Source: a virus. From it: DNA of 22,578 nucleotides. The translations under genes were made by a program, and so were the position numbers. Below the pieces are notes generated by a model, which saw nothing but the letters and a program-made list of their open reading frames with translations, was not told the origin of the DNA and did no database searches. The stretch is taken from IMG/VR virus record IMGVR_UViG_3300025009_000378, positions 1-22,578 of that record; one strand, given 5' to 3'. Positions 12,328 through 19,886 of the stretch are shown piece by piece. Each line of letters begins with the position of its first letter. Position 1 is the first letter of the stretch.

Positions 12328-12394
12328 GGTACGCAAACTGGTACGCGAAAGGTTTTTTCTTTACAACTGCGAACAACTAATTTACCATTCAACC

Positions 12395-12961
12395 ATGAGC
12401 AAGATCGATCTTGAATCAATGGGTGTCGATGTTCGGGCCGGCATGTTGTCTCTCCGTGAGATTGGACGTAAACACGGTTGTTCGGAAACCTACGTCCGGA
12501 AAGTGATGAAGCGGGAGAAATGGCAACGTGATCTCTCCGACAAGGTTCGAGAACGTACCCGGATAAAACTTCTCCATCCTGACATAAAGCTCCCATCTGA
12601 GCAGGAAATAGTCGAACAGGCATCCGACGTCCGCGTAGCGGTGGTCAACCTGCAACGGGCCGATATACAGCGGCTACGGGCGTTAGAATTGAAATTACTG
12701 GCTGAACTCGGTGATCCCGATAATCCCCCGACAAAGGTCCATATCTCGTCGTTCCAGGGCCGCGTGACTCAAACCGTCCTTGGTATCACCGTCACCGAAC
12801 GGGCGTCGGCACTCGGCCAGTTGGCGTTCGTACAGTCCAAACGGATCGCCCTCGAACGCCAGGCCTACAGCCTGAACGATACCCCCACCACCGACCCCTA
12901 CGCCGACCTGTCCCGGGATGAGATCGAGCGGCGCCTGGTTGAACTGGAGAAACGACGATGA
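12395..12961 (+). CDS. terS: Terminase small subunit (188 aa)
   Basis: From ATG 12395 the protein starts MSKIDLESMGVDVRAGMLSL and has an N-terminal helix-turn-helix (LREIGRKHGCSETYVRKVMK, about 20-39) followed by W-x-RDLSDKVR, a frequent plan in phage small terminases that recognise the packaging site. The middle is a long helical region (RADIQRLRALELKLLAELG) suited to ring oligomerisation. The C-terminus is charged (SRDEIERRLVELEKRR) and may contact the large subunit. The frame opens earlier with TTG 12260, but that extension covers the inverted repeat and reads poorly. It overlaps the HAD gene by ATGA, and the large terminase follows. No strong Shine-Dalgarno is seen. Confidence 0.8.
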   Translation: MSKIDLESMGVDVRAGMLSLREIGRKHGCSETYVRKVMKREKWQRDLSDKVRERTRIKLLHPDIKLPSEQEIVEQASDVRVAVVNLQRADIQRLRALELKLLAELGDPDNPPTKVHISSFQGRVTQTVLGITVTERASALGQLAFVQSKRIALERQAYSLNDTPTTDPYADLSRDEIERRLVELEKRR

Positions 12962-13320
12962 ACGATACACACGGTTGTACTGGTAAAGGTTGGATTGGTG
13001 TTGATCTGGATGGGACACTGGCCGAATATCACGGGTGGAAAGGTCCGGAACATATCGGGTCGCCTGTTCCATTGATGGTTGAACGGGTGAAACGTTGGAT
13101 CACCGAAGGTCGTCGGGTACGGATTATGACGGCCCGTGTCGCCCCCGGAAAACCTGATTCGGGATTATGCCGGGAGGTAATAAACACGTGGTGTGTTACC
13201 CATCTCGGCCGGCCCCTACCGATTACGCACGAAAAGGACCACATGATGGTTGAACTCTGGGATGATCGGTGTGTTCAAGTCATCCCGAATACCGGCGTTC
13301 GTGCCGACGGCCGCCCGTGA
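12958..13320 (+). CDS. HAD-like phosphatase (120 aa)
   Basis: The signature WIGVDLDGTLAEYHGW (12-27) carries the nucleophile D16 and acid/base D18 of the haloacid dehalogenase superfamily. Motif II is probably T58 in RIMTARVA. The late DHMMVELWDDRCVQV block supplies the acidic metal ligands. At 120 residues it is a minimal, cap-poor HAD, as in many phage-encoded nucleotidase or polynucleotide-phosphatase-like proteins; its substrate is unknown. It is placed between the small and large terminase genes, overlapping the first by ATGA and the second by GTGA. Confidence 0.8.
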   Translation: MNDTHGCTGKGWIGVDLDGTLAEYHGWKGPEHIGSPVPLMVERVKRWITEGRRVRIMTARVAPGKPDSGLCREVINTWCVTHLGRPLPITHEKDHMMVELWDDRCVQVIPNTGVRADGRP

Positions 13321-14909
13321 CCTGGACCGACGCCGAAGCCCGCGAATACCTCGCCCTGCGCGAACGGTTGATCGCCATGGACCGGGCCGGTGTCGATTAT
13401 CGCCGGTATTCGAACGACTGTGAGGGATTTATCGAGCACGTCCTGGGCGAGCACCTGACGGACGATCTGCGGGAGATCTGCCGGTCGGTGGTGGAAAATT
13501 CGGTGACGATCGCCCAGTCGGGTAACGGTACGGGTAAATCGTTCATCGAATCGCGAATCGCCGTGTGGTTTTACAAGTGTCAGATCGAACCGCAAATTTA
13601 CTGCGCGGCCGCCCCGCCGCAGACGAACCTGGAGAACATCCTGTGGGCCGAGATATCTGCCACCGCCGATAAACACGCGCATCTGTTCGTTGGTTCATCC
13701 CTCAAAAACCTGAAAATTTCCCGTTCTCCGCTCGAATTCATCACCGGTGTGGCCATACCCTCGTCCGGTACCGATGCACAGCGTCAGGCGCGGTTCAGCG
13801 GCAAACATGCCCCGAGTCTGCTGTTCCTGCTCGATGAGGGTGACGCGATCCCGGACCCGGTATTCGCCGGCATTGAAACGTGTCTGTCCGGTGGGTTCAG
13901 TCGTTTGTTGATCACGTTCAACCCCCGGGAACGCCGCGGCCACGTGTACCGGACGATCAAGACCGGCCAGGCGAACGTCATCAAACTCACAGCTCTGAAC
14001 CACCCGAACGTTGTCACCGGTACCGATGTTATCCCTGGCGCAGTTGACCGGGAAAAAACCCTGCGCCGTATCGCACAGTGGACTCGGCCGCTCGGTCCGG
14101 GGGAACAGCGGGATAAAACGTGTTTCGATTTGCCGGAATATCTCGTCGGCTGCATACCGACCGACCAGCAACGGCGACCGCTGGCACCGTTGGCACCGGG
14201 GACGTATAAAATCGTCGAACATCAGTTCTCCCACGTCGTCCTCGGCGAATACCCGGCCCAGGCTGATAACCAGTTGATCAGCGAGGAGTGGATCGATAAG
14301 GCCCGTTCACGTTACGACCTGTTCGTTGCGGCCCACGGGGTCATCGTGCCGGAAACGATTCGCTGCACCGGTGGGCTCGATATCGCCGATCAGGGCCGTG
14401 ATTCGTCCGTTTGGTGTAAACGATTCGGGAATTTCGTTCATCCGCTCGTCAGTTGGCAGAAGCAAGACGTTATCGAAGTGGGCGATTTGGTCCAGGCTGA
14501 TCTGATCGTCCAGGGGATCACTTCACTGACGGCAATATATTGCGACGGTACGGGCGTCGGCGCCGGCACTGCGCCGTACATGGTCAAGCAGTACGCCCTG
14601 CCGGCCGTTAAGGTCATGGTTGCTTCGGCCGCCACGGATAAGACGGACCTGGGCGAATTCGGTATCCTGCTGGATCAATTGATGTGGGAGGTCCGCGAAT
14701 GGTTGCGTAATGATCTGGCTATGCTGCCGCCCGACCCGGAACTCATCGAGGAATTACTGGCGTTTAATTACGAGGTGAAGCTGGGTAAGGTTAAGGTGAG
14801 CAGTACGGACGAGGTGAAAACGTTACTCGGCCGGTCACCGGATCGTGCCCGGGCGTTGATGCTGTCGTTTATGAAGAGTGGATGGTTTTCTGAGATGGAT
14901 CTGAGTTAG
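13317..14909 (+). CDS. terL: Terminase large subunit (530 aa)
   Basis: The start is GTG 13317, in a GTGA overlap with the HAD stop; the frame is open to 13269 but that lies within the HAD gene. The ATPase domain shows Walker A SGNGTGKS (68-75) and Walker B LLFLLDE (D173-E174), with an ITFNP coupling motif after it. The C-terminal RNase H-like nuclease begins at GGLDIADQGRDSSVW, and a second acidic strand is AIYCDGTGVGAG. The protein cuts the concatemer and pumps DNA into the prohead through the portal. All expected motifs are intact. Confidence 0.93.
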   Translation: MTWTDAEAREYLALRERLIAMDRAGVDYRRYSNDCEGFIEHVLGEHLTDDLREICRSVVENSVTIAQSGNGTGKSFIESRIAVWFYKCQIEPQIYCAAAPPQTNLENILWAEISATADKHAHLFVGSSLKNLKISRSPLEFITGVAIPSSGTDAQRQARFSGKHAPSLLFLLDEGDAIPDPVFAGIETCLSGGFSRLLITFNPRERRGHVYRTIKTGQANVIKLTALNHPNVVTGTDVIPGAVDREKTLRRIAQWTRPLGPGEQRDKTCFDLPEYLVGCIPTDQQRRPLAPLAPGTYKIVEHQFSHVVLGEYPAQADNQLISEEWIDKARSRYDLFVAAHGVIVPETIRCTGGLDIADQGRDSSVWCKRFGNFVHPLVSWQKQDVIEVGDLVQADLIVQGITSLTAIYCDGTGVGAGTAPYMVKQYALPAVKVMVASAATDKTDLGEFGILLDQLMWEVREWLRNDLAMLPPDPELIEELLAFNYEVKLGKVKVSSTDEVKTLLGRSPDRARALMLSFMKSGWFSEMDLS

Positions 14910-14923
14910 CGGGAGGGTGGGGT

Positions 14924-15265
14924 ATGGAGTGGGAAGGGTACATTGAACGGTTGGAGAATAAGGTCGATCGTCAGCGGCGAGAACTGGCGAATCTGAAAGG
15001 GAAACGTCAGCGGTTGGCTGATGCGGAATTGACCCGGTTACGGACCATTGAGGAGGAGTATATTCGATTGAAGCGGATAGTCGATAGTCAGAAAAAAGAT
15101 ATTGCGTCCCTAGCCGAAGATAACGAACGGTTGCGGGCCGAATTACTCGGTCGGGTGAAATCTACTGAGCGGGGGATTACACGCCCGGACCAGTTTCAGT
15201 TTGACCACAAGGTCGGATTCGTAAATTTCGATGATACGTACCAGCGAGAAGGAGGATTCTGGTGA
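14924..15265 (+). CDS. Coiled-coil protein (113 aa)
   Basis: ATG 14924 follows GGAGGGTGGGG closely. Residues about 5-80 are a continuous charged coiled coil (LENKVDRQRRELANL, LKRIVDSQKKDIASLAEDNE), after which a Phe/Asp-rich tail (FQFDHKVGFVNFDDTY) forms a non-helical end. It lies directly after the large terminase, so a role in packaging or head assembly is possible, but none is shown. Its stop shares a base with the next start (TGATG). Confidence 0.7.
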   Translation: MEWEGYIERLENKVDRQRRELANLKGKRQRLADAELTRLRTIEEEYIRLKRIVDSQKKDIASLAEDNERLRAELLGRVKSTERGITRPDQFQFDHKVGFVNFDDTYQREGGFW

Positions 15266-15420
15266 TGATTAAACGATACTCAGTACAGTGGAACGAGTGG
15301 TTCAACGAGTTCGGTGTCGATGGTTGGTATCCCCATCCCCCGGGAGGTTGGACCGAAGCGGAACGACGACGGGCTCGTATTCAGTGGGGGATTCTACTCG
15401 GGGTGGGGGCGACGTTATGA
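15265..15420 (+). CDS. Small Trp-rich protein (51 aa)
   Basis: GGAGG at 15251-15255 lies 9 bases before ATG 15265. The protein MIKRYSVQWNEWFNEFGVDG is Trp-rich, has a PHPPGGWTEAERRRAR turn, and ends in a short hydrophobic stretch (IQWGILLGVGATL) too brief for a certain membrane helix. It is coupled to both neighbours (TGATG and ATGA), which supports its being a gene. Function is unknown. Confidence 0.6.
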   Translation: MIKRYSVQWNEWFNEFGVDGWYPHPPGGWTEAERRRARIQWGILLGVGATL

Positions 15421-15803
15421 AAATATTCGTAGTGAAAGTACCGATCTTCAACATCGGTGTGGCCACATGCGTCGGCTGTTCCGCACAGGAAGCTCGGAAC
15501 GCATTCTACGACTTGGACGGCTTACGTTTCGTTGTTCCCGTGCCGGAAAAATCCCGTGGTGCCTGCTGCATCCCCGACGATGCCGGGGCGGAAATTTTTA
15601 TGTGGGTCGAGGATCCGGACGAAAACGCCTCGGTCGTATTCCACGAATTGGTTCATGTGGCGCTGGGAATTTGTGATCTTAAGGGAATGCAGCGGGATGA
15701 TGAACTGATCGCCTACCTGATGGCTTGGTTGAAGATCGAGGTGGCGGATCGGATATTTTTCGATGATAAGGAACAGTCTAAAATGGAAAAGGGAGGGTTA
15801 TGA
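15417..15803 (+). CDS. HExxH metallopeptidase-like protein (128 aa)
   Basis: The start ATG 15417 is in an ATGA overlap; the frame runs upstream but only through the previous gene. The sequence VVFHELVHVALGICDLKGMQRDDELIAYLMAWL contains HELVH (zinc ligands and catalytic Glu) and, about 19 residues later, DDELIAY, where E is a plausible third ligand. This is the minimal gluzincin-like plan. Earlier Cys residues (CVGC, ACC) may be structural. No signal peptide is seen. Substrates could be phage or host proteins; processing of head proteins is one possibility, not shown. Confidence 0.7.
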   Translation: MKIFVVKVPIFNIGVATCVGCSAQEARNAFYDLDGLRFVVPVPEKSRGACCIPDDAGAEIFMWVEDPDENASVVFHELVHVALGICDLKGMQRDDELIAYLMAWLKIEVADRIFFDDKEQSKMEKGGL

Positions 15804-16219
15804 TGGAAACTTGCGGGTTTAAAGGTTGTTGCGAGATTAAGGGGCACGACCGATGTCATGTTGTTTTTGGTCGAGGTATTGGTCCGAATGATTTCACCGT
15901 CACAGTATTTGACGACGACGGAAATTCCCCAGAGCACGGACTCGTTTCGTGCGAATCGTTTCCATACCCCGGTACCACGATAGATGCAGTTATTGCTGAT
16001 GCTTGCGAGAAATTACCAAAAGGATCTGTGTTCGAAATACTCAAACGGAATGACGGTTCCGAAATTGCTTGGTATCATGTCCGTCGAGCTAATAATTACG
16101 AGTATTGGGCTGGCCATATCCCTGTTCCGACTTCCGATGGCCCCTTGTTCAAGGATGAAAATGCTCCGCTCGATCCGTTGCGTGGATGTTACGTTCTCGC
16201 AAGGTGCCGTGTGGTATGA
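15800..16219 (+). CDS. Hypothetical protein (139 aa)
   Basis: It starts at ATG 15800 (ATGA overlap) or ATG 15803, after GGGAGG. The first 20 residues are Cys/His-rich (METCGFKGCCEIKGHDRCH), likely a metal site, followed by a strand-rich region and FEILKRNDGSEIAWYHVRR. Base composition is more AT-rich than the neighbours, suggesting a recent arrival. No family is recognised. It ends in an ATGA overlap with the next gene. Confidence 0.6.
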   Translation: MMETCGFKGCCEIKGHDRCHVVFGRGIGPNDFTVTVFDDDGNSPEHGLVSCESFPYPGTTIDAVIADACEKLPKGSVFEILKRNDGSEIAWYHVRRANNYEYWAGHIPVPTSDGPLFKDENAPLDPLRGCYVLARCRVV

Positions 16220-16818
16220 TCATCAAACGCAGCTCCAAATACAACGATCGCGGCGAACTCTGGCATGACGGCCGACCGGTCCAGATCTCCCGGGTATTCG
16301 GCGGGCTCGGGTTCCCGCAGTTCGCCGTCCTGCTCGGGGAGGAACGATTCTTCCACGAAACGCATTATTTCGTCCTGGCCGAAGCGGAGACGGAACGGAA
16401 CGAATCGTTGGTCGATCTGGTCGACATCGCCCGACGGTTTCAGGCCGAATACCCGGTATTACGCTGGTTCGGCTGGTTAGATGTCAACGTAAAAGAAATT
16501 CTTGCAACTTGTAACAAACAATCGTATAGTTCTGGTGTGCGTAATTTAATCGTTATGGATACGCCGCGGATTGGTGAATACATTGACAATCAGGTATCGC
16601 TTGTACACATGCTGGTAAGACCGGTGGCAAAACGACTGCACTTCTTTAACGAGTCGATGATCACCGCCGAATTGTTCAGCCTGCCGAAAGTCGATATCCG
16701 AGCCGATCAGTACCACAAGGTTGCCGCCCTCAGTAATGCGGTGGCGGGGATGTTGCGGTACTCGGGGGAACGAGATGAATCATTCGACCCGAATCCGGAA
16801 CCCGAACCGGTGTATTGA
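16216..16818 (+). CDS. Phage protein of unknown function (200 aa)
   Basis: ATG 16216 is coupled to the preceding stop. The N-terminus reads as a strand-rich fold (FGGLGFPQFAVLLGEERFFHETHYF); the C-terminus has RLHFFNESMITAELFSLPKV and then DQYHKVAALSNAVAGML. The latter resembles the last helix of RNase H-like terminase nucleases, where a helix with Asp/His/Ala carries a metal ligand. This is only a resemblance and I do not assign nuclease function. A patch at about 16480-16625 has AT-rich codons unlike the rest of the gene. Confidence 0.6.
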   Translation: MIIKRSSKYNDRGELWHDGRPVQISRVFGGLGFPQFAVLLGEERFFHETHYFVLAEAETERNESLVDLVDIARRFQAEYPVLRWFGWLDVNVKEILATCNKQSYSSGVRNLIVMDTPRIGEYIDNQVSLVHMLVRPVAKRLHFFNESMITAELFSLPKVDIRADQYHKVAALSNAVAGMLRYSGERDESFDPNPEPEPVY

Positions 16819-16821
16819 ACC

Positions 16822-16953
16822 ATGAACGGTACGGAACGAATTTTAAAATTACTGATCCGGGTAGCGAAATTTTTTATCGAACTGGCCGAGGCCGAGGTAA
16901 AACAATGTAACGCTGAAACCAAGAAGACCAGACGCATAATTACAAACCCCTGA
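16822..16953 (+). CDS. Small helical protein (43 aa)
   Basis: ATG 16822 follows the previous stop by three bases. The peptide MNGTERILKLLIRVAKFFIE forms an amphipathic helix and ends in a basic tail (KKTRRIITNP). There is no strong Shine-Dalgarno. It is the last ORF before the terminator at 17005. Function is unknown and the call rests on position and composition. Confidence 0.4.
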   Translation: MNGTERILKLLIRVAKFFIELAEAEVKQCNAETKKTRRIITNP

Positions 16954-17004
16954 TAGCCCGCGCCGGTAACGGCCCCTGCAGTCAGGTACAGTCATCGCCC
17001 CCAT

Positions 17005-17042
17005 AAGGCCCATGATTCGAAGGTGAATCGTGGGCCTTTTTT
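17005..17042 (+). terminator. Strong intrinsic terminator inside the late region
   Basis: AAGGCCCATGATTC (17005-17018) and GAATCGTGGGCCTT (17025-17038) pair over 14 bp with one G-U, loop GAAGGT, then a run of six T. It separates the packaging block from the head block, implying partial read-through, antitermination or a separate promoter for the head genes. Confidence 0.9.
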
Positions 17043-17058
17043 ATTTCGGAGGTACACG

Positions 17059-17193
17059 GTGCCCAGATTAACGAAGCGAGTCCGCTACACCAAAACAACC
17101 ATCAAGCAGCAGGTGCAGATCCGTGACCCGAAACCGGCACCGACGGTCGTTTACGAATTTTCCAACGGTCGACAATTCAAGGAGCGTTCCTGA
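17059..17193 (+). CDS. Small basic protein (44 aa)
   Basis: A GGAGGT Shine-Dalgarno at 17048-17053 fixes the GTG start at 17059. The protein MPRLTKRVRYTKTTIKQQVQ is basic with short strand-like segments, and ends YEFSNGRQFKERS. It is the first gene after the terminator and is coupled to the next (TGATG). It could bind nucleic acid or be a minor head protein; nothing further can be read. Confidence 0.6.
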   Translation: MPRLTKRVRYTKTTIKQQVQIRDPKPAPTVVYEFSNGRQFKERS

Positions 17194-17558
17194 TGAGTAT
17201 CCTGTTACCCGGCGGCGTTCTTACCGGCCGGAAAACTCTCCGTCACCATCGCCAACCGACGAATGAAGAAGCGTTCGCAATGTGTCGCGGATTCGCCGAA
17301 GCGTTGCACATCGTCTATCCCGGCTATCTCTGGCAGGTGGGCATGATTGGCGATGTGGTTTACGTGCAGAACCTGAACCTGAATAAAAAACAAGGATTCC
17401 GAGTACCGGTGCACGACATCGACCCCGAAGGCCGAGTACTCATGCGGGCCGGTGGCGAACTGCTGGAACGTTACGGCTGCAAGCGAACCGGCGGCCGGGA
17501 TGAAAAACAGTTAAAAACCCTCAAGCGGGATATCCGCGGAGACGCCCTACAGGTATGA
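17193..17558 (+). CDS. Hypothetical protein upstream of portal (121 aa)
   Basis: AAGGAG precedes ATG 17193, which shares a base with the upstream stop. The sequence has a helix EEAFAMCRGFAEALHIVYPG, two or three strands (YLWQVGMIGDVVYVQNLNL), and GFRVPVHDIDPEGRVLMRAGGELLERY, a compact alpha/beta fold. The placement right before the portal, with ATGA coupling, suggests a head or packaging-linked role. No family is recognised. Confidence 0.65.
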   Translation: MSILLPGGVLTGRKTLRHHRQPTNEEAFAMCRGFAEALHIVYPGYLWQVGMIGDVVYVQNLNLNKKQGFRVPVHDIDPEGRVLMRAGGELLERYGCKRTGGRDEKQLKTLKRDIRGDALQV

Positions 17559-19558
17559 TCGAAACCGCCGCTGATACGACTGGCGCCCCCGTCGACCCAA
17601 CTGATCCGTCGGCCGAATTCCTGCGGCTGGCCAGGCGGGCGCACGAACAGTCGGAATCGTTTCTCGAAGCGTCCCAGATGCGACGATGGCGCCGGAATTA
17701 CAGCCGGGCCCAGTCGGAACATCCGGACGGCTCGAAATATCTGTCCGCAGCGTATCAGAACCGTTCAAGGCATTTCCGGGGCAAGACCGAAGCGTCGATC
17801 CGCAAGAACGAAGCGGCGATGGCTGTCGCCCTGTTCTCGAACCACGATGTGGTATCGATTACCGGCGATCAGTCGGTTGCCCCCTCCCTACATAAACTGG
17901 TGAATAACCACCTGGACGAATCGATTAAATGGTTCATGATCTCGCTCGGCGCCTACCACGAAGCGATGATTGCCGGCAACGTGGTATCAAAAAATTACTG
18001 GAACTATGACCGGGACGAAGACGGTACGGTCCATGTGGATCAGGCGGCAATTGACCTGGTGCCGCTGGAAAACTGTAAAATCTCCCCGCAGGCGAATTGG
18101 CTCGACCCGATCAACACGTCCCCGTTCCTGATCGTCGAATGGCCGATGTTCATCTACGACATTAAAGAGCGGATGAAAGCGGACTGGATCCTGTACACGG
18201 ACCAGGAGATCCAGTCGGCGTGTGTAAAATTCAAGCAAAACAACATGAAATCGGCCCGGCAGGGGCGGGAACAGACCGCCGCCGAGGATGCCGCCGTTTC
18301 AGCGGTCACCGATTTCGATTTCGTCTACGTCCACGAAAATTTCATCAAGCGGGATGGTGAAGACTGGTTTTTCTACACGCTCGGCAAAGAACTCATGTTG
18401 TCTCAGCCGATCCCGGTAATCGAGGCGTTCCCGCACCTGAAACCACGAAAGCGGCCATACACCTGGGGCACGATCACCATTGAGCCCCACAAGGTTTACC
18501 GGCGGTCCCTGGTTGACCGGGTATCCGGCGCCCAGGATCTGAGTAACGAGATCGGTAACCTGCGGGTGGATAACGTCAAGCAAGTCCTGAACAAACGGAA
18601 ATACGTGCAGCGGTTCATGGGTGTCGACTACCAGGCCCTGAAATCGAGCGTTCCGGGCGGCATGGTCATGATGGACGACATTAATGCCGTGAAACCGGAA
18701 GATACCATCGACGTTACCGGCTCATCGTATCAGGAACAGGCTGTCATAAATTCCGATTTCGACGAGTTGTCCGGCACGTTCAGTTCGTCAAGTGTGGCCA
18801 CAAACCGCCAGTTGAACGAAACGGTCGGCGGCATGGCCCTGCTCGAAGGGAACGCGAACACCCTCACCGAATATCAGTTGCGGGTGCTGGTGGAAACGTG
18901 GGTCGAGCCGGTCCTGCGCGATCTGGTCGATATGGTGAAATTCTACGAGGACGACGCGAAGATCCAGGAAGTCCTTGGTGATCCGTCCATAACCAGTGAA
19001 ACCCTGCAGGCTCCGGTGAAGGTCCGGGCCGATGTCGGGTTCGGTGCGACCGATCCGAATGGCAAGGTGCAGAAACTGATCGCTGGTGTCCAGACCGCCC
19101 TGCAGTTACCAGCGGCCGCGGCGATTCTCGACCAAGTGGCGGTCAGCCGTGAATTGTTCTCGATCCTCGGATTCAACGACGGGAAGAAATTCCTACCGGA
19201 TGACGCCGAACAACCGGAGGATCCACGTATCGCCGAACTGACGGCGATGGTCCAGCAGCTGCAGCAGGTCATCCAGACGAAACAGGTCGAGGGTCAGATG
19301 CAGATGCAGCTTGAGGTACAGCGGGGTAAAAACCGGCTGACCGAAGCCGCAGTGAAAACCACGAACGACCGGCAGATCCGGTTAACCGAGATGGCCCTCA
19401 ATCGTGGGATAAAACTCGCGGAACTGGAACGTCAGACCGGAGTCGACTCGGGTAAGATCAACCTGGAATACCTGAAAGAAATCAATCGCCGGATGGATAT
19501 AACGAACCAGCAAAAAGAACTGGCGTACAAAGTTCAGACCGGAAACGAGGGAATATGA
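17555..19558 (+). CDS. Portal protein (667 aa)
   Basis: It lies between the terminase and scaffold/capsid genes and has the size and features of a podovirus-type portal (P22/N4-like length). The N-terminal domain contains SRHFRGKTEASIRKNEAAMA and the wing region VEWPMFIYDIKERMK. A middle block LVDRVSGAQDLSNEIGNLRVDNV and the VGGMALLEGNAN loop match the stem/clip order of portals. Residues about 550-660 are a long Gln/Glu-rich coiled coil (VQQLQQVIQTKQVEGQMQMQ) like a barrel. The dodecameric ring would be the DNA gate and the docking site for terminase. It starts in an ATGA overlap and ends in another. The assignment rests on context and by-eye similarity. Confidence 0.85.
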   Translation: MIETAADTTGAPVDPTDPSAEFLRLARRAHEQSESFLEASQMRRWRRNYSRAQSEHPDGSKYLSAAYQNRSRHFRGKTEASIRKNEAAMAVALFSNHDVVSITGDQSVAPSLHKLVNNHLDESIKWFMISLGAYHEAMIAGNVVSKNYWNYDRDEDGTVHVDQAAIDLVPLENCKISPQANWLDPINTSPFLIVEWPMFIYDIKERMKADWILYTDQEIQSACVKFKQNNMKSARQGREQTAAEDAAVSAVTDFDFVYVHENFIKRDGEDWFFYTLGKELMLSQPIPVIEAFPHLKPRKRPYTWGTITIEPHKVYRRSLVDRVSGAQDLSNEIGNLRVDNVKQVLNKRKYVQRFMGVDYQALKSSVPGGMVMMDDINAVKPEDTIDVTGSSYQEQAVINSDFDELSGTFSSSSVATNRQLNETVGGMALLEGNANTLTEYQLRVLVETWVEPVLRDLVDMVKFYEDDAKIQEVLGDPSITSETLQAPVKVRADVGFGATDPNGKVQKLIAGVQTALQLPAAAAILDQVAVSRELFSILGFNDGKKFLPDDAEQPEDPRIAELTAMVQQLQQVIQTKQVEGQMQMQLEVQRGKNRLTEAAVKTTNDRQIRLTEMALNRGIKLAELERQTGVDSGKINLEYLKEINRRMDITNQQKELAYKVQTGNEGI

Positions 19559-19836
19559 ACACTGACGAAGCGTTTAACATGGCGGTTCTAGGGGTGGAAA
19601 CGGAAAAATTTCTGCTCACCCCCACCGGTAAATACCTGCTCGAACGGGCAGAGATCGACCGTGAGAAAGCGATAAACGAGTTCAAGACGGTTGATCCGAC
19701 GAACACAAGTGAGGTACGGCGAATTCAGACCGACCTCGACACGCCGGATCGAATCGTTAAATGGTTGTCGGATGCTATCGATAGCGGCAGGGCCGCCCAT
19801 GACGCACTCCGCAACCAAGAAGCGGAACTATCCTGA
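19555..19836 (+). CDS. Small helical protein after portal (93 aa)
   Basis: The start ATG 19555 overlaps the portal stop. The sequence is helical: FNMAVLGVETEKFLLTPTGK, then YLLERAEIDREKAINEFKTV and a C-terminal SGRAAHDALRNQEAELS. The pattern LGxExExFL...GxYLxxRA recurs, as I recall, in proteins beside portals in phages with this head module. A role in portal or scaffold assembly is inference. It is followed by a 50-base gap with no gene. Confidence 0.65.
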   Translation: MNTDEAFNMAVLGVETEKFLLTPTGKYLLERAEIDREKAINEFKTVDPTNTSEVRRIQTDLDTPDRIVKWLSDAIDSGRAAHDALRNQEAELS

Positions 19837-19886
19837 CGCTGCCGGGACGTTACCGAATATCAGCAGCATGAAAGGTGGATGTAAAA

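Larger units (their letters stand above)
11912..12394. other. Intergenic control region, about 480 bp, no gene seen
   Basis: This is the only long non-coding stretch in the window, lying between the divergent leftward repeat gene and the rightward terminase genes. The left part (11912-12180) is strongly AT-rich and has direct repeats ACCTCAAAAAT (11942, 11960), AACTGTTTC (11923, 12012) and an ATTAAT cluster (12033-12090). The right part (12181-12394) is GC-richer with TACACCGAAGGG repeats and a long inverted repeat. It could hold the origin, divergent promoters with operators, and the packaging site; the sequence alone does not separate these. Confidence 0.6.

Noticed and set aside
12260-12394. 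N-terminal extension of the small terminase from TTG 12260
   Set aside because: It would translate through the inverted repeat, has no good ribosome site and gives an atypical sequence; ATG 12395 gives a normal terminase N-terminus.
16583-16588. TTGACA inside the 200-residue gene as a promoter
   Set aside because: No -10-like sequence at the right distance; within coding sequence.
16954-17058. Searched for a tRNA or promoter in the gap before the head block
   Set aside because: Only the intrinsic terminator and a ribosome site are visible; no cloverleaf and no convincing -35/-10 pair.
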